Positions 11,226 through 23,099 of a DNA stretch of 64,000 bases are shown here, piece by piece. The number at the start of each line of letters is the position of its first letter. Positions within the stretch are counted from its first letter, which is position 1. Made by a program: the position numbers and the translations under genes. Origin of the DNA: Typhlomys cinereus. Lineage: Eukaryota > Chordata > Mammalia > Rodentia > Platacanthomyidae. The notes beneath the pieces are model-generated. The model searched no databases and was not told the DNA's origin. It saw only the letters and a program-made list of their open reading frames with translations. The DNA lies in assembly GCA_023101885.1 (NCBI GenBank), contig JALPQD010000392.1:1628570-1692569 (forward strand), written 5' to 3'.

Positions 11226-13310
11226 ACAACCACTCCCTGCTCTGTCACCCCCAGCGTCGAACACCCTCGTGTCTTGGCTTCCGGCCTGTGACATTGCGCC
11301 ATGTAGGAGTTACTAGGGAACATGGCAGCCAGGCGTGACCACATGGGAGGGCCTCAGTGATGGCTGGTGGTCGTCATTGCCGCTCACACGGCTGCTCCCA
11401 GCCCGCCACTGCAGAGGCAGCCCTTGCCCTCACTTGGGAGAACACTAGCTCAGGAGAGGAGACCCCTGGCGAGACGCAGGAAGAGGCAAGACCCAGCCAC
11501 GTGAGCTAGCGAAGCTGGACGGGGCGGTGTGAAGACAGCGTAGAGTTTTGAGGGGCGACAAGATGAGAATCTGGCCCAGTTGGCAACGGTGGGGAAGAGT
11601 GAGGGATTTCATCAGCACGTTGCAAAGATTGCCCTATGTGGCTTTCCTCCCACAAGGAGCAAACTGACCCTTGTTATTCTATGAAAACTGCCCTTGTGAG
11701 GATCCCAGTTTGCAAATCCAGTATTATGTTTGAGGGGGAGGGGTCTCAGCTGATGCTCTTCCAGAACTTTCCAACATACTTGCGAGCTGGCTCACCATCC
11801 CTCCTATACCCTCTCCGATCTCAGTTCCTCGGCCTCTGAGCAGGTTTCTGGGACGGATCAGACTATTAGTTTTGAGGCCCCCCCTGCACCTCCAATTCCA
11901 CCGTGACTCTTGACTGCCTTCCATTTCTCTTCCTGACTCCTAACTGTAGGTCTCCTCAAGAGAACCACTTAGACCAGTTACCCATTTTGATTCCAGATGT
12001 TTCTGATTTCTTCCGGAAACTTCTAGGCTGTCGTAAAAGAAAAGCAAGTTCCAAAGCCCCTGTCGGTGGTGGAAGTTTATTGAAGACCAATTGTCTAAGG
12101 CATGTGCCCAAGCTTTTTATTCCACGCCAATAACCCCTTCCCACATATATCTCTCAATGTGCTGAGTCTATTAAGAAAGATTTTTGCCTACAAAATACAG
12201 GAATAGACAAGAAGCATCGTCCTTTTAGAGAGACATTTTAATTAGCCTCATCCATGGATTGATTTTTCCCTTTCAGTTCTAACTTCGCATCTCGGTGGCT
12301 TGGGAGAAATTTGCCAATGTCTCTAAATTGCATGAAGCAGGAGAAAAGCTGAGATTTGTGGCCAACGAGAGGAGGGGGGAAAGGGTTTCCTTTCAATGCG
12401 CTGCGGCGCAAGGATCTCTCTCCTGAGACCTTCCACGGTGGGCGGGGCCAGCATGTGCTGACCAGGTAATATATCAGTGCCGGAAGGGAATAACTCTCCC
12501 AGGGGCTTTTGTAATGACCTGAAAGAGAATCTGATTAGACTTTCTTAGCATTTAAGGTCAAGAGAACAAGCTCACATAACTGCTGGGATAGAAGAAAGTG
12601 GAGAATACTGAAAGAATGCTTGTGAGGGAAGGACAGCGTGAAATCAGAGTTCTGGCATCAAGTTGTTCACGAGACCAAAGATACCTTCTTCTGTAGATCC
12701 CCATGTGTAAGTGAAGTCAGCTGACTTGCTTGAAACAGGGACACGGCCCAGAGGCCTCCCTTAGCCTCCAGGAGAACCATACTTTGAAGACTATGGGTCT
12801 CAACCTGGCTTCCCGATGGACTGCAGGACCAGAGAGAATTCTGCACCCACAGGTCAATCATTCCACACTCAACATTTCCTGTGGCTCAGAGCTGGTGTTT
12901 ATAGAGACCCTGGGGCGTGCTGGCCACAGTGAGTGAGAACAGGAGTGGTGGGGGATGGGTCGGAAGGGGAGCTGGGCCAGGTCTATATCGGTCACACAGC
13001 CCAGATAAGGCCGTCTGAGCCAGGCAGTCTTTGGATCTTATGCAAAGCAGGCTGGGAGCCGCTGAAGGGGTCTGTGCAGAGCAGTGAACCACATCTCAAC
13101 GAGGCTTTACAAGGGCCTTTCTGCCTGCTTGCTAAGTGGAGAAAAGGCTGCACAGAGGCAGGAAAGGAAACAGAAAATAGACTTTTGCAGAAGTCGAAGC
13201 GAGAGGTACCGGCTTGGACCTTGATGGTAGCAATGGAGGCGTTGGGAGCCTGGTCTGATTTGGAATATATTTTGAAGGAGGATTCGTCAAGATTTGCTAG
13301 TAAATCGCAC
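11226..13310. other. Non-repetitive DNA, no gene seen
   Basis: Largely free of recognised repeats. The 155-codon plus frame at 12933-13400 extends into the B4-like SINE that starts at 13312 and is matched by a 133-codon antisense frame at 12992-13393, which argues against coding. No other support for a gene. Confidence 0.4.
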
Positions 13311-13311
13311 A

Positions 13312-13510
13312 AAGAGGCCCGGGGATATCGCTCAGTAGAGTACCTGTGCAGCGTGCACAAAACCTTGGGTTTAATTCGCTGGGTATGGAGCAAGTCTTAG
13401 CATTTGGGGTGGAGGCAGGAGGATCAGGGGTCATTCTCTGATACCCTAGGAAGCTCAAGGGCAGCCTGGGATACATGAAACTCTGTCTCCAAATGAATGA
13501 ATACATTGCA
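13312..13510 (+). mobile_element. ID-B1 dimer SINE (B4-like)
   Basis: The ID-like head (ggggatatcgctcagtagag; gggtttaattcgctggg) is followed by a B1-like part (agcatttggggtggaggcag, gaggatcagggg, aagggcagcctgggatacat, gaaactctgtctcc) and an A-rich aatgaatgaatac tail. Confidence 0.72.
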
Positions 13511-15650
13511 CGTGGACATAACTTAGACTTTTTCATGCGTCAAGTATTGTGCTGCATTGTGTTAGGTTCTTTTCCTTGTAAAAGCAGATGTCCAACTGGG
13601 GTTGAGTCCTATAACCCACTAGATCAGTTCTTTATGAGTTTCAGGCATAGTTGGTTCCAGGAGCTTGCCTTAGTTTGGCAATTCTTACCTGTAGTCCACT
13701 AAAATTCCAGGCTTAGGTAAACTGTATAGGTAGCAGTTACCATGGGAACGGAGTCTATTTCCTCTTCAGTAATTTCAATAATGCTTCTGATCCACCCACT
13801 CGAAACACTTGCTTATCCCTCAGCTGACTGCCACTAACACAATCACTCCATCCAAGGACATGGGATAGATAGGTGGAGGGGCCAAGCTTTGCTGGGTAGT
13901 AATCTGGAAGCTTCTAAGGCAGAGAAGACACATCCTCACTCACCCTCAAAGGTGTGTGGTACTAAAAGAAGAGAGGGAAATGGATATCATGTAGGCAAAA
14001 AAATAACAAACTGATTTATGCTCCTTGGACATCATAGGATTCTTTTTAATGAGCGAGGAGGCCGCCTGCCTGTTTTTCTGTGTCAGGGCGTACGTGGACT
14101 TTCCTGCAGACCCAAAGAGGATCGGAAGCAATGAGAACCTCGTGTGTCTGGTCGCCCTTCTCATAGCGCTCCTGCACCTATTACCCAGCCATAGAGCTCA
14201 GAAAAAGAACTTCAACTTGAAAAGCTGCCCGTCACATGTCCCCTAGCCACTCATCAAGTCCAGAGGAAACAGAAAGAACTCTTCATATGTCTCCCATTCA
14301 GCCTGGTGAGAATGCGGTCCGCAGCCATTGTGTGTGAGAGAATGGAAACTCAGGAGATAGCTGTTGGGGGAGGGCTGGGGTTGGGAGCGGGGTGACGGAA
14401 GAAGAATCAGCTGTGACAATGGTGGGGACCTTGTGGGAAGTCCGGATTTGGACCAGTGATGCCTAATGACCCTGGACTTCAGCTTTGCGTTGAAAAAGGA
14501 GAGCTGCCTCACAGTGAATTATTCAGACAAACATGCAGTGACCATCTGATGCCACCCCAAGGCTGGCAGCCCAGGAGGTTTGGCCTTGAGAAAGCTACCT
14601 GGGCTCCTTTGGTTTGTTTCATTAAGATAACAACTCTTCCCAGCCTCTCGACTGTAAATGACACCTCTCACCTCAGAGATGTTTGCTTTTTGGGTAGTTT
14701 TGTTCTTGCCTGGGTTTTGTTGGCCTCTGGGGCGGATTTATTCTTGCTAGTTAAGAAGGTCCCCAAAGCATGGAATTTACCCAGGAAATTGTTAATGTGC
14801 ATCTTCCTCCCTACTCGGTTACCGTCAGCCTTGGCCACGTGACCTGGGAGGCATCAGCAAATGCCATTACCTTGAGATACCAGCGCGGGCTCTGAAGAGG
14901 TATAAAATGCATGTATATACACAATCAGCCTCCGCATCCCAGTGATGTCTCCTTGGTTACCTTATCTGTAGAAGCTTCATTCTTACCACCCTGAGGTCTG
15001 ATTCAGGCTAAGTCATGCCCCCAGTGCATCTTGGGGAATTTTAAGTGTTTACTTGGAGAGTAGCATCCCTTTCCCTCTTTTTCCCCCCTCCCCTCTGCCC
15101 TTAAGTGTAAACAATTACTGAGCATGGTGGGTCATGTCCCTGCTCCCCCGGGAAAGTGTTCAGCGCATTTGGAGCTAGGAGTGACAGCCCCGACTCATGA
15201 TGAGTTCTGAGGTTTTAGATCAGCAGGGCATGGCTTTGTCGCCAGTCCTGTCGCTGAAGATCGACTAGGTGCTGAGTCTGCGTGTAGACGGGGAATGTTG
15301 CACCCTTCATGAGGCAGGACAGCAAACAAGGCAAGAGTCGGAAGCCTCCCTCCAATCTGGACCTACATACCACCCACTGCCGCTGGAGGGTCCAACCGGA
15401 TGCCCCCCCAGAACCCCAAAATTCACCTCAACAGAATGCCTCTCCTCCCCGTCATTTCCACCAGCCACACCAGCTCCTCCTGAGGCCTGGCGGAAACTCT
15501 GCGTTTCTGTCTCTTTCAAGTCCAAGGTGACCGGCCACACCCGTCAGGTCAGCCTGCTTAACAAGCCTGCAGCCAGTGCTCCTTCTGCATCCCCTATGAT
15601 CTGGCCGTGGGCCTGACCTTGGCACCTCTCAGTAGCTGCCTAACACACGT
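13511..15650. other. Non-repetitive DNA, no gene seen
   Basis: No confident repeat. The plus frame at 14456-14842 (128 codons) and the others have no recognisable domain. A run at 13730-13760 and 14020-14120 looks single-copy. Nothing supports exons. Confidence 0.38.
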
Positions 15651-15654
15651 CCCG

Positions 15655-15960
15655 GCTTCGGTGGTCCACAGCTCAGCCAGAATATTAAACCAGTGTTCAG
15701 ATCACACCTTCCATTGCCTGCCAGGGCTCCTGGTACCTGTGGAAGCCTAAACTCCAGGCCCTTCCTGCCTTCTAAGGTTTGTCTCTGGAGGCTCCAGCCC
15801 CACCCCTCCTCCATCCACCTTGTCTTAAGCCTCCACACTTTTCCCAGCACTGCCTCCCCCTCACGTATGTCCTTGCTTCCTGGCTTGCACGCACCTGCTT
15901 TTTGCTTAAGATCAGCTCTTAAACGGCCACCTCTATTATCCAACCATTCAAGGACGAGCG
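15655..15960 (+). repeat. L2-like relic
   Basis: C/T-rich words such as cttccattgcctgccagg, cctggtacctgtggaagcc and cccttcctgccttctaagg in this order resemble the L2 3' part. Diverged, weak call. Confidence 0.33.
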
Positions 15961-16069
15961 CTGACAAGTGCTGTAATGTTTACTCCATGCTAAGTGGAAG
16001 AAGCCAGATGAAAAAAGTCATGAATCACAGGATTCCCTTGACGTGAAGTACCCATGGGTGGCGGTTGGT

Positions 16070-16400
16070 ACTCAGCATCAATCTGGCATCAAGGATGTGG
16101 TCCTCTAGGCACCCCTGAGAGGGGTTCTCTAGATTAAGGTTGGCCACTCTCTGGGCACGCCTGTGAGGGTTGTCTTGATTGAATAATTGATGGGAAAGAC
16201 CCCGCCCATTTCGAGAGTGGAACCATTCAGTAGGTAGGTGGTCTGGGACTGAGTGAGTTAGAGAATGGAATAGAAAGAATGCACATTGGCCTGTAAGCCA
16301 AATGCATGTCCATCACTCTTGCTGTGGAGGAGACATGACCAACTGCATCAAGCTCCTGCCGATGTCACTTCCCCACAGAGGCAGGTTGTAACCTAGAATC
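16070..16400 (+). mobile_element. Diverged family X or MaLR-like relic
   Basis: Contains cacgcctgtgagggttgtc, ttgattgaataattgatggg and aaagaccccgcccatttcg, the middle-block pattern also seen in family X and in rodent LTR-type repeats. Ends are not defined. Confidence 0.42.
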
Positions 16401-16814
16401 ACGGCGAGATTCAACCCTTTTACCTCCTAAATTGCTTGGGTCAAGTATTAGGCTGCAGTCACGTGTACTGAACCAGGATAGCAGTTGAGCCGTAGGGACA
16501 CAGCACAGAATAGTGGTCATGGGGAGAAGGGCGGGAAGAAGGGAAAGAGAGCAACTGTGGAACAGGCTCTGAGTTCCTTCTGGGGGTGATGAGAATATTT
16601 TGGACTGGTGGTTAGCTAAAACTATGCATTTATTCAATGCTGCTGGAGTGCTCATTTCTAAAATGTTAATTTTATGTTTTTTGAGTTTCGTCTCCGGTAA
16701 AAGCAAGAGGATCCCCTCTGCTGTAAAGTCTTTCCTGAGCCACACATGCTGGACAAGACCCCTTTTGCCAGGGTGGCCTCCATGCCCATCACCTGCCAAC
16801 CAGAGATTCTAATG

Positions 16815-17215
16815 TGATAGTTAATCTTGGGTGTGAACTTACACACGTGGCATTAACGCAGATGAGCTGAGACCACGTGAGGAGATTATCCGGATCAACA
16901 CATTTACAACACAAAGGCCCAACCTTAGATCAAATTGGAACCTCCTTAGATCTCATTGGTAGCAGACCAGATAAAAGGAACCATAAAACAGGAGACTGGG
17001 AAGAAGAGAGACTCTCCAGGAATCCTTCAGCCTTCAGCGGTCACCTACTAGCCTACCAGATGTTTGTAGTGTTGTAGCCTGCCCCCAACTTTAGCCACCA
17101 GCTACGTCACCTCCTCCATGATAGACTCCCCTCTAGAACCGTAAGCTAAGTAAATCTCCCTTTCTCCCTTAAGTTGATTGACTTTGGGTGCTCTCTCACA
17201 GCAATAGTTAAGAGT
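16815..17215 (+). mobile_element. hAT-Charlie-like or family X relic
   Basis: Begins gtgatagttaatcttggg and ends with gtaagctaagtaaatctccc, tttctcccttaagttg, ctctcacagcaatagttaag. The 3' words resemble rodent Charlie-derived elements, which end with cagcaatag-type sequence. Classification is uncertain. Confidence 0.45.
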
Positions 17216-18436
17216 AAAAGTAACATCTAACAAGGTCCCGCAGGACCTCTGTATATTCCTTCATTCCCATGTGTGGGCACCCAGCAGCCTCTCCCTCCTC
17301 AAACTCCACTTCTGCATCCATCCCTGGGCCAGCCTTTCCCAGGAGGGCGGGGGGGGGGGATGTGATCTTTCCAGTCCTCGTGTTCTGGAAGAGGGAGATG
17401 CCCTCCACGCTGTTGGGTTGGACCGTCCGTCACAGCCTTCTGGGTTGCCTGGAGTTCAGCCTGCTGAACGCGGCAGTGGGACGAGGCTGCATTTGCATTC
17501 CGGCTGGGCTCTGCGCCGCCCTCCTCCTCAGCAGCGTGGTGCTGGCCAGGGGGCCTCTCAAGCAGCTCTGGCCTACTTGCATAAATGTTGGCTTCTCCTT
17601 TCTGGCTCCTCTCGTGGGTGTTTCCTTTTTATTTACTATTTGCTCCCATTCCGCGCCATCAGCACTTCAGAGCTGTGCCACATCCCCTTTCTTGGAGTAG
17701 TTGAGAACAATTAAGGACAAGTAGTGGCCCGCTGGCCCCAATGTGTCTAAGATGGGGGAAAGGAGGGGCCAACCTGAGCCTGCATGAGCTGTGAGCTGTG
17801 AGCTGTGAGCCAGGCTGCCAGGCTGCATGGTGCCCTCCAGCAGAGAGGCGCCCAGCCTGCCTGGGATTCTGGCTAGAAACTGTTCCCCAAGAGACTTGGG
17901 GGGGCTCCCAACTAGTCATGGCAGGAGCTTCTCCTGAGCTAGGACTCTTGCTTCCTCTCATGAGCCCCCCTTCTACATCCAGATGCTGTTCCCTCCAGCG
18001 CTGCCTCTGGGTCTCTTCTGTATGGATAAGGCTGGGTTTGTTGATTGCTTGGCTGGCCGGTGCATGCTAGCCCGGCGCTGATCGGCCTGTGTGGAGGCCG
18101 CTGCTGGGGAGAAGGAAATTTGGTTCTGCCTGGACACCAGACAGCAGCACCTCGGACTCAGCCCGTCACCCTGACCAGAAGCTTGGTCATCGTTGTCCCC
18201 TAGTTTGCCTCTGCCAAGTCCTGAAGGGTTCATCTCTTAATTCCTCTCCTCCCTTCCCTTTCTCATGCCCATGCTATCCGTATGTCCCATCACTAGTGAG
18301 TTAGCAGAGACCCCTCTCTTATTTCCCTCCATTCTCATTCATCACCCCCCATGCCCAAAGTCATTGTTTTTGTGTCCTTGTTGTTTCTGTAATAAATGTG
18401 TGTAAACGTTTAAAACTTAATAACACAACACAAAAG
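17216..18436. other. Non-repetitive DNA with short tandem, no gene seen
   Basis: GC-rich single-copy-like DNA. Two plus frames at 17269-17714 (143 and 147 codons, different registers) have no recognised domain and overlap, so neither is supported. A 7-base tandem (gagctgt, about 3.6 copies) lies at 17785-17810. Confidence 0.38.
17785..17810 (+). repeat. 7-bp tandem repeat
   Basis: The unit gagctgt is repeated about 3.6 times without change. Confidence 0.9.
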
Positions 18437-18644
18437 GGCCCAGAAAGATGTGGCAAAAAAAAAAAGCCTTTGCCACACAAGCACAGTGTGGATCCCCAGC
18501 TATCACATAAAAATGCCAAGTAGATATGGCAGGAAACTGTAATTGTGGTTCCGAAGGCAGAGCCTGGGAAACCCCAGAGCAAAGCAATAAGGCGGAAGAG
18601 CAGTGCAGAGTGATTCCTGATGCTGCCCTTGAGCTACACAGGCA

Positions 18645-18685
<41 letters not shown>

Positions 18686-18690
18686 GCGCA

Positions 18691-18747
<57 letters not shown>

Positions 18748-18748
18748 C
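18437..18748 (+). mobile_element. Composite tRNA-headed SINE with (CA)n, older copy
   Basis: A degraded head (gcccagaaagatgtggc...gtgtggatccccagc) is followed by the family right half: tatcacataaaaatgccaag, aggcagagcctgggaaaccc, cagagcaaagcaataagg, agagtgattcctgatgctgc and ttgagctacacaggcac. The CA array with a CGCG-containing centre runs 18649-18748. Confidence 0.75.
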
Positions 18749-19169
18749 ATTCATATATAAAAAGAAAGGAAAAAAATCACAGTTATTTTGTAGTCATGGA
18801 AGCCTAAATAGAGTTTGCCTGTGACTCAGAAACCAGCCAGGTGGGTTCCTTCGGGAGTGTTCATCAGAGAACTGCTTCTGCCTCCTCTTGGTGTCTGGGC
18901 TATCTGCAGTCCTTGGCTCATGGCTGTGACCCTGCACTGCTGCTTGGTGGTCCTGTGGCACATCCAAACTAGCCTCCCACCCTCCCGTGCTTTCTCCTAA
19001 GGACCTCATGGTTGCACTGGGCTCTCCAGATAATTCAGATCGTTTCCCTATTTGATTCCATCATCAGCCTCTCGTTTTTTCCCCTGAAGAGATTAGCAGG
19101 TAGACAGCTAGAGGGGCCCTCGCCCAGCCTCCCATAGCCATTATCCTAAAACTACCCCCCCCCTTAAGA
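18749..19169. other. Non-repetitive DNA, no gene seen
   Basis: Short low-complexity A-rich stretch then single-copy-like sequence. No gene or repeat recognised. Confidence 0.35.
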
Positions 19170-19575
19170 ACCTGTGCTGGCTCTCAGTGGATTAGACATC
19201 CAAGTCTAGTTCTGATGGCCACGTGCATTCGATTTTCACCGTGTACATCTGGGACAGAAGCCACAGGGGTGTTGCTGTTGAAATCCTTCCGTAGTGACCG
19301 CAGACAATCAAGAAATCATTTCATGCTTCAGCCTGGCGGTTGCCAGCATGTCAGCAACCTCTATACGCAAGTCAGAACCCTTCAGAACAGCTCTAACCCA
19401 CTTGCCCTCCTTGTCTCCACCTCATGTCTTCATGTCTTCCAGAAACATCCATGCCAAACCACCTGCACCGTGGAAACCTCCTGCAGGCTTTTGATCACAC
19501 GCCACCCTTTGCCTGCAATGCTTTTCCCCTCGACCTCCCCAAGCCCAGTTCCTCCATCTTTCAAGTACAGCAATC
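19170..19575 (+). repeat. L2-like relic
   Basis: The words cttgccctccttgtctccacc, caaaccacctgcaccgtgg and aatgcttttcccctcgacc, in shorter form, give the C-rich pattern of the L2 3' end. Weak by-eye call. Confidence 0.36.
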
Positions 19576-19687
19576 CCACAGCACTTGCCACACAGCATCC
19601 AGTAGGTGATCAGCAGAGGCTTCGTGGCGGATGCATGAAGGACAGAAGAAATGAACACACAGAACCGTAGGGAAGAGACGACGACTG

Positions 19688-19865
19688 TCTGGTTACTTAC
19701 TTTTCTGCTGTTGTGATCAAATACCCTGGCAGGAGCCACTTAAGGAGCGAAGGGTTTGTTTTGTCTCGAAGTTTAAGGCTGTGGCCTCTTGTGGATGGAA
19801 TTCACAGCGGCAGGAGCTTGAGCAAGCTGGTCGCGCCTCATCTATAGGTCTGTGCGGTGGCAGGG
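19688..19865 (-). mobile_element. hAT-Charlie-like relic
   Basis: Plus strand reads ttacttacttttctgctgtt, gtgatcaaataccctggcag, gagccacttaaggagcgaag and ggtttgttttgtctcgaag, the typical inverted 3' end of rodent Charlie-derived repeats (ttttctgctgtgatcaaata...ggaagggtttattt). Only the first part remains. Confidence 0.58.
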
Positions 19866-19971
19866 AAAGAGGCGCCGCTGCCAGGCCTGACCACTGAAGC
19901 TCCAGTCTCAGACCCACCTGGGGGAAGGAGAGAGATGACTCCCTCCAATTTCCCTTTCTATACGTATGCAG

Positions 19972-20050
19972 TGGCATACACACACATACATATGCGCACG
20001 CGCGTGCATGCGCACGCATGCACACTGCACACGCACACGCATACGTGTAC
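19972..20050 (+). repeat. Degenerate CA/CG alternating repeat
   Basis: Alternating purine-pyrimidine run including acgcgcgtgcatgcgcacgc. It may adopt left-handed DNA. No gene. Confidence 0.85.
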
Positions 20051-20204
20051 AGTTGATAAATATATGATGCAAAGGGAAAGAAGCAGAGAGCGACGAATAC
20101 TGGTGCTCAGCTAGTTTTCTCCTCTTTGTGAAATCCAAGATCCAAGCCCAAAGAATGGGGTCACCCACTGCTAGGGAGAGTTTTCCCATCTCAATTAGCT
20201 TGAT

Positions 20205-20690
20205 CATCACAGTTACTCTGCATGTTGTCGATAAATTCATGACCAAAGGGCTTGAGGGAACAAGGCGTTTTATTGTGGCTCACAATTGTCCAGTTGCGGT
20301 TCCTTGTCTAGCCTGACAGAAGAGCTCACACCAACTGCCAGGGTGGAGGGAACTAGCCACACCATAGCCATATATCCATAGGACTACCAAGAGAAGGAGT
20401 ACCCTATTTTCTAGACCAGCATGTCTGGCCAAGTATACCTAAGGACATCAACTTCCTCAGCCAGCTCCCTCTGTCTTACTCACCTGCCCGGGGCTGGTCT
20501 CATCCACCGTGGGCTGGGCCTTCCCTATCAACTAGCCAATCTCCTACAGGCTTGCCTGCTGGCCATGTCATTTATTAATTCTTTACCAATGTGCCCAGAG
20601 CTCACAGCCTCGATTATCAAGTGGGCAAAGGTATCTAGCTATGACACTGCCCAACATACTCCCTCATGGGCATGCTGACAAGTGTGCCTG
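20205..20690 (-). mobile_element. Family X interspersed repeat, copy 2
   Basis: The inverted order matches copies 1 and 5: tctgcatgttgtcgataaat, ggcgttttattgtggctcac, cagcatgtctggccaagtat, ccaccgtgggctgggcc, atctcctacaggcttg, tgtgcccagagctcacag, and tatcaagt at the far end. The poly(A) signal is seen as ttttatt. Confidence 0.7.
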
Positions 20691-21494
20691 GAAGCTTGTC
20701 TCCTAGGTGATTCCAGGTTAACACTAACCATCACCCCTACCTACGTACCTATGTCCTGAATGCTCCCCTACATTCACACAGTCAGTCCAAGGATAACATC
20801 GCCCAGTGTAAGAGGCTGTCCATTCCCTCCCATGTTGTCAGTCAGCTCTGAGACCCCAACTGCGTGGACCTGATCTCTCTGGACCATCTGCAGGCTGCAC
20901 CCATATAGGTCGAAAGAGGTGGGGACTGACCCCAGGAGAGGCCACCATCAGTAAAGGATGGTGACTAGCAGAGAAACCCCCAGTACCTTCCCCTCATTCC
21001 ACGTTGTGAGACGCCTTAGCCTCTCACAGGGTCCCCAACATGGCTGACTGCCTCGTTGAAACATGTTTGATTAGCTTTCTTCCCCTCTGGCTCCCAACTC
21101 CCTCCCCACACATCCCAGGGTCACCTCTGAATCAGCAATTCATACCCAAATCCCTGCCTCAGGGCCAGCTTTTGGGGAAATCCAAACTGAAATATCAAAT
21201 ACTGTGAAGAGATAAAATCCAATTAAAACAGGAAAGCATAATACTGACGAGTTCTTGCTAGTTGCCAGGCCTTGGGATAAGCTACCAACACTTACTTCCC
21301 AGCATCCCTGAGGTGACTGCTGTTCCCTTCCTCCTTCCAAGATGATACTTGAGGCCAAGAGATGTGGTGGAGTTTGTTCTAGCACACACAGCTGCCATGT
21401 CACTATATTAGCCTGCCATCTTATCTATCCAGTGTAGGGCAGGAGGGGATGGCGAAGGACCACGCTGAAACTAGGGGACTTCCTGTCTTCGTGC
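20691..21494. other. Non-repetitive DNA, one MIR-like relic
   Basis: Mostly single-copy-like. Around 21300-21410 the words agatgatacttgaggccaag and the following agagatgtggtggagtttg...acacagctgcc resemble the inverted MIR core. No gene seen. Confidence 0.38.
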
Positions 21495-21840
21495 CACATT
21501 TTTCTTGCTGTAATAAACACTTGACGCTAACAACTTAGGGGACGGGGGTTTTATTCACACTCACCTCTGTGGTTTGCAGATATTCACGATGGCAGGAGAC
21601 TTACAGCGGAAGCCAAGGGAACTGGCCACATTGCATCATTCTTGCTGAGTAGCTTGCCAGTCTGCCAAATCGAAATTAGTTCTCTCTCCATGTGATCTAC
21701 CTGCCAGAAGAATGGTCCCATATCAATTATACAATTAGACAATTTCCTATTGGCTCATCCTAACTAATCTGTTTCCTCGAAGATGTGCCTAAAGGCTCAG
21801 TTCTCAAGGCCAAGTTGATTTGAGAAGTTGACATACTTCT
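21495..21840 (-). mobile_element. Family X relic, diverged copy 3
   Basis: Inverted landmarks are recognisable but decayed: cttgctgtaataaacacttg, gggggttttattcacactc, ggcaggagacttacagcgg, gaactggccacattgc, tgtgcctaaaggctcag and caagttgattt. It lies only about 800 bp from copy 2. Confidence 0.5.
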
Positions 21841-22574
21841 CAAGTGAGCTGAGGTACCAGTGCAAGCTGGGCTTGTTTCTCTGGCTAAAGGGCAGAGATA
21901 TCAGCTGGCAGAAACCATTCTCCTTGTTTGCTTTGCTCCTGGGTTGGATGGTAAAGCACCTAGGATCAGATCTTGGACCTGCTGCTAAGTACTTTCTCTA
22001 GAGTTGCCCATCTTTTCCCCAACTTGGGTTGAGAAACTGCTCTGTACCAATCCGGACAACTGATCAACCCCACATCTCACCCCATGCCAAATGTTCAAAT
22101 ACCACGTCCTTGTTCTGTCCGCCCTCTTAGTTGGGATGCACAGAGCAGCGTAGAGCAGGGCTGTCTTGCCTGAGCACCCTGTGAGATGGGAAGGAAGCTC
22201 TGGTTTGTCGTCATCTGCCAAGGTTTGGACTGTACGGTCAACTCCACGGAAACCGCAGGTCCCTTGGCACTCCCGTTTGCCACTGGGCGAAGGGGGTTTT
22301 GTGAGGGATTTGGACCCTGAATTGGGTCATACACAAGGCAATCTGTTTCAAGAATGTGCGAATCTCCTTTTATTTCGCAGATACGCTTGCTGCGAGTCAG
22401 CCACCGTGCAGTGAAAGCTGTGAGCCTGTTAGCAGCCCTGGGTGGGCTTCGCTGCTCTGCAGCCGGCTATCTATGGCAGCGCGACGTGAGACACAGGGCC
22501 GGTGTGGTCCACAGAGCGGGTGACATCCGAGCTAGAGGCCACAGCTTTGCAGTACAACTTGTTGTTGTTTCAGG
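21841..22574. other. Non-repetitive DNA, no gene seen
   Basis: No recognised repeat. Short overlapping frames on both strands lack domains. Confidence 0.38.
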
Positions 22575-22782
22575 GTGAGGGCAGGCTACTCTCAACCTGA
22601 CTATGTAGCGAGAATAGCTTGAACTTCTGGTCCTCCAGCCTTTACTTCCTGGATCCTGGGATTACAGCTGGGCGCCTCCACACCTGGCTTTATATGGTGC
22701 TGGGCATCAAATCCAGGGTTTCCTATGTGCTAGGCAATCACTCTACGAACTGAGCACCAACGAGTACATCCCCAGTTCCTAT
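22575..22782 (-). mobile_element. B1-ID dimer SINE (B4-like)
   Basis: Plus shows the inverted B1-like part (gactatgtagcgagaatagc, ggatcctgggattacagctg, cgcctccacacctggc) then the inverted ID head (atatggtgctgggcatcaaa, tgtgctaggcaatcactctac). A young SINE inserted right at its edge. Confidence 0.72.
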
Positions 22783-22795
22783 CAACTTCCTTTTT

Positions 22796-22823
22796 TTAAA
22801 AAAATTATTTATTTATTCAATCA

Positions 22824-22877
<54 letters not shown>

Positions 22878-23085
22878 ACCACAAACGAATTCGGGAACCA
22901 CCATGGACACCTCCACCTCCTCCTCATTTACTCTGCCCCGGGATTCACAGGCTCCGCCCACCAGGACCAGAAGCGCAGGCCACCCCCGCTTCCGCCTGGC
23001 ATCTATACGTGGGGTCTAGGATCTGAACTCAGGACCTTTCGCCTGCAAGGCAGAGGCTTAAGCCCTGAGCCACCTCTCCAGCCCC
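22796..23085 (-). mobile_element. Young composite tRNA-headed SINE, copy A
   Basis: Read on minus: head ggctggagaggtggctcagg (box A-like tggctcagggc), box B-like gagttcagatcc, then a CpG-rich body (tatagatgccaggcggaagc, tggtcctggtgggcggagcc, tgaatcccggggcagag), the block ttcccgaattcgtttgtggt, internal (CA)n, and an A-rich tail with AATAAATAAAT. A perfect 13-bp target duplication (caacttccttttt, 22783-22795 and 23086-23098) flanks it. The frames over it are not genes. Pol III transcription is inferred from the head. Confidence 0.93.
22827..22874 (+). repeat. (GT)n array inside SINE
   Basis: About 24 units of GT. It is the inverted internal CA array of the SINE copy and encodes spurious Cys-Val repeats. 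Confidence 0.95.
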
Positions 23086-23099
23086 CAACTTCCTTTTTA

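Noticed and set aside
18417..18807. Frames encoding Cys-Val or Thr-His repeats
   Set aside because: They translate (CA)n/(GT)n microsatellites. The same happens at 22827, 40519, 49595, 51101, 53080 and 54674. Both strands are open because the repeat has no stops.
22796..23085. tRNA gene at SINE heads
   Set aside because: The heads carry box A/B-like motifs but no full cloverleaf, and continue into SINE bodies. They are tRNA-derived promoters, not tRNA genes.
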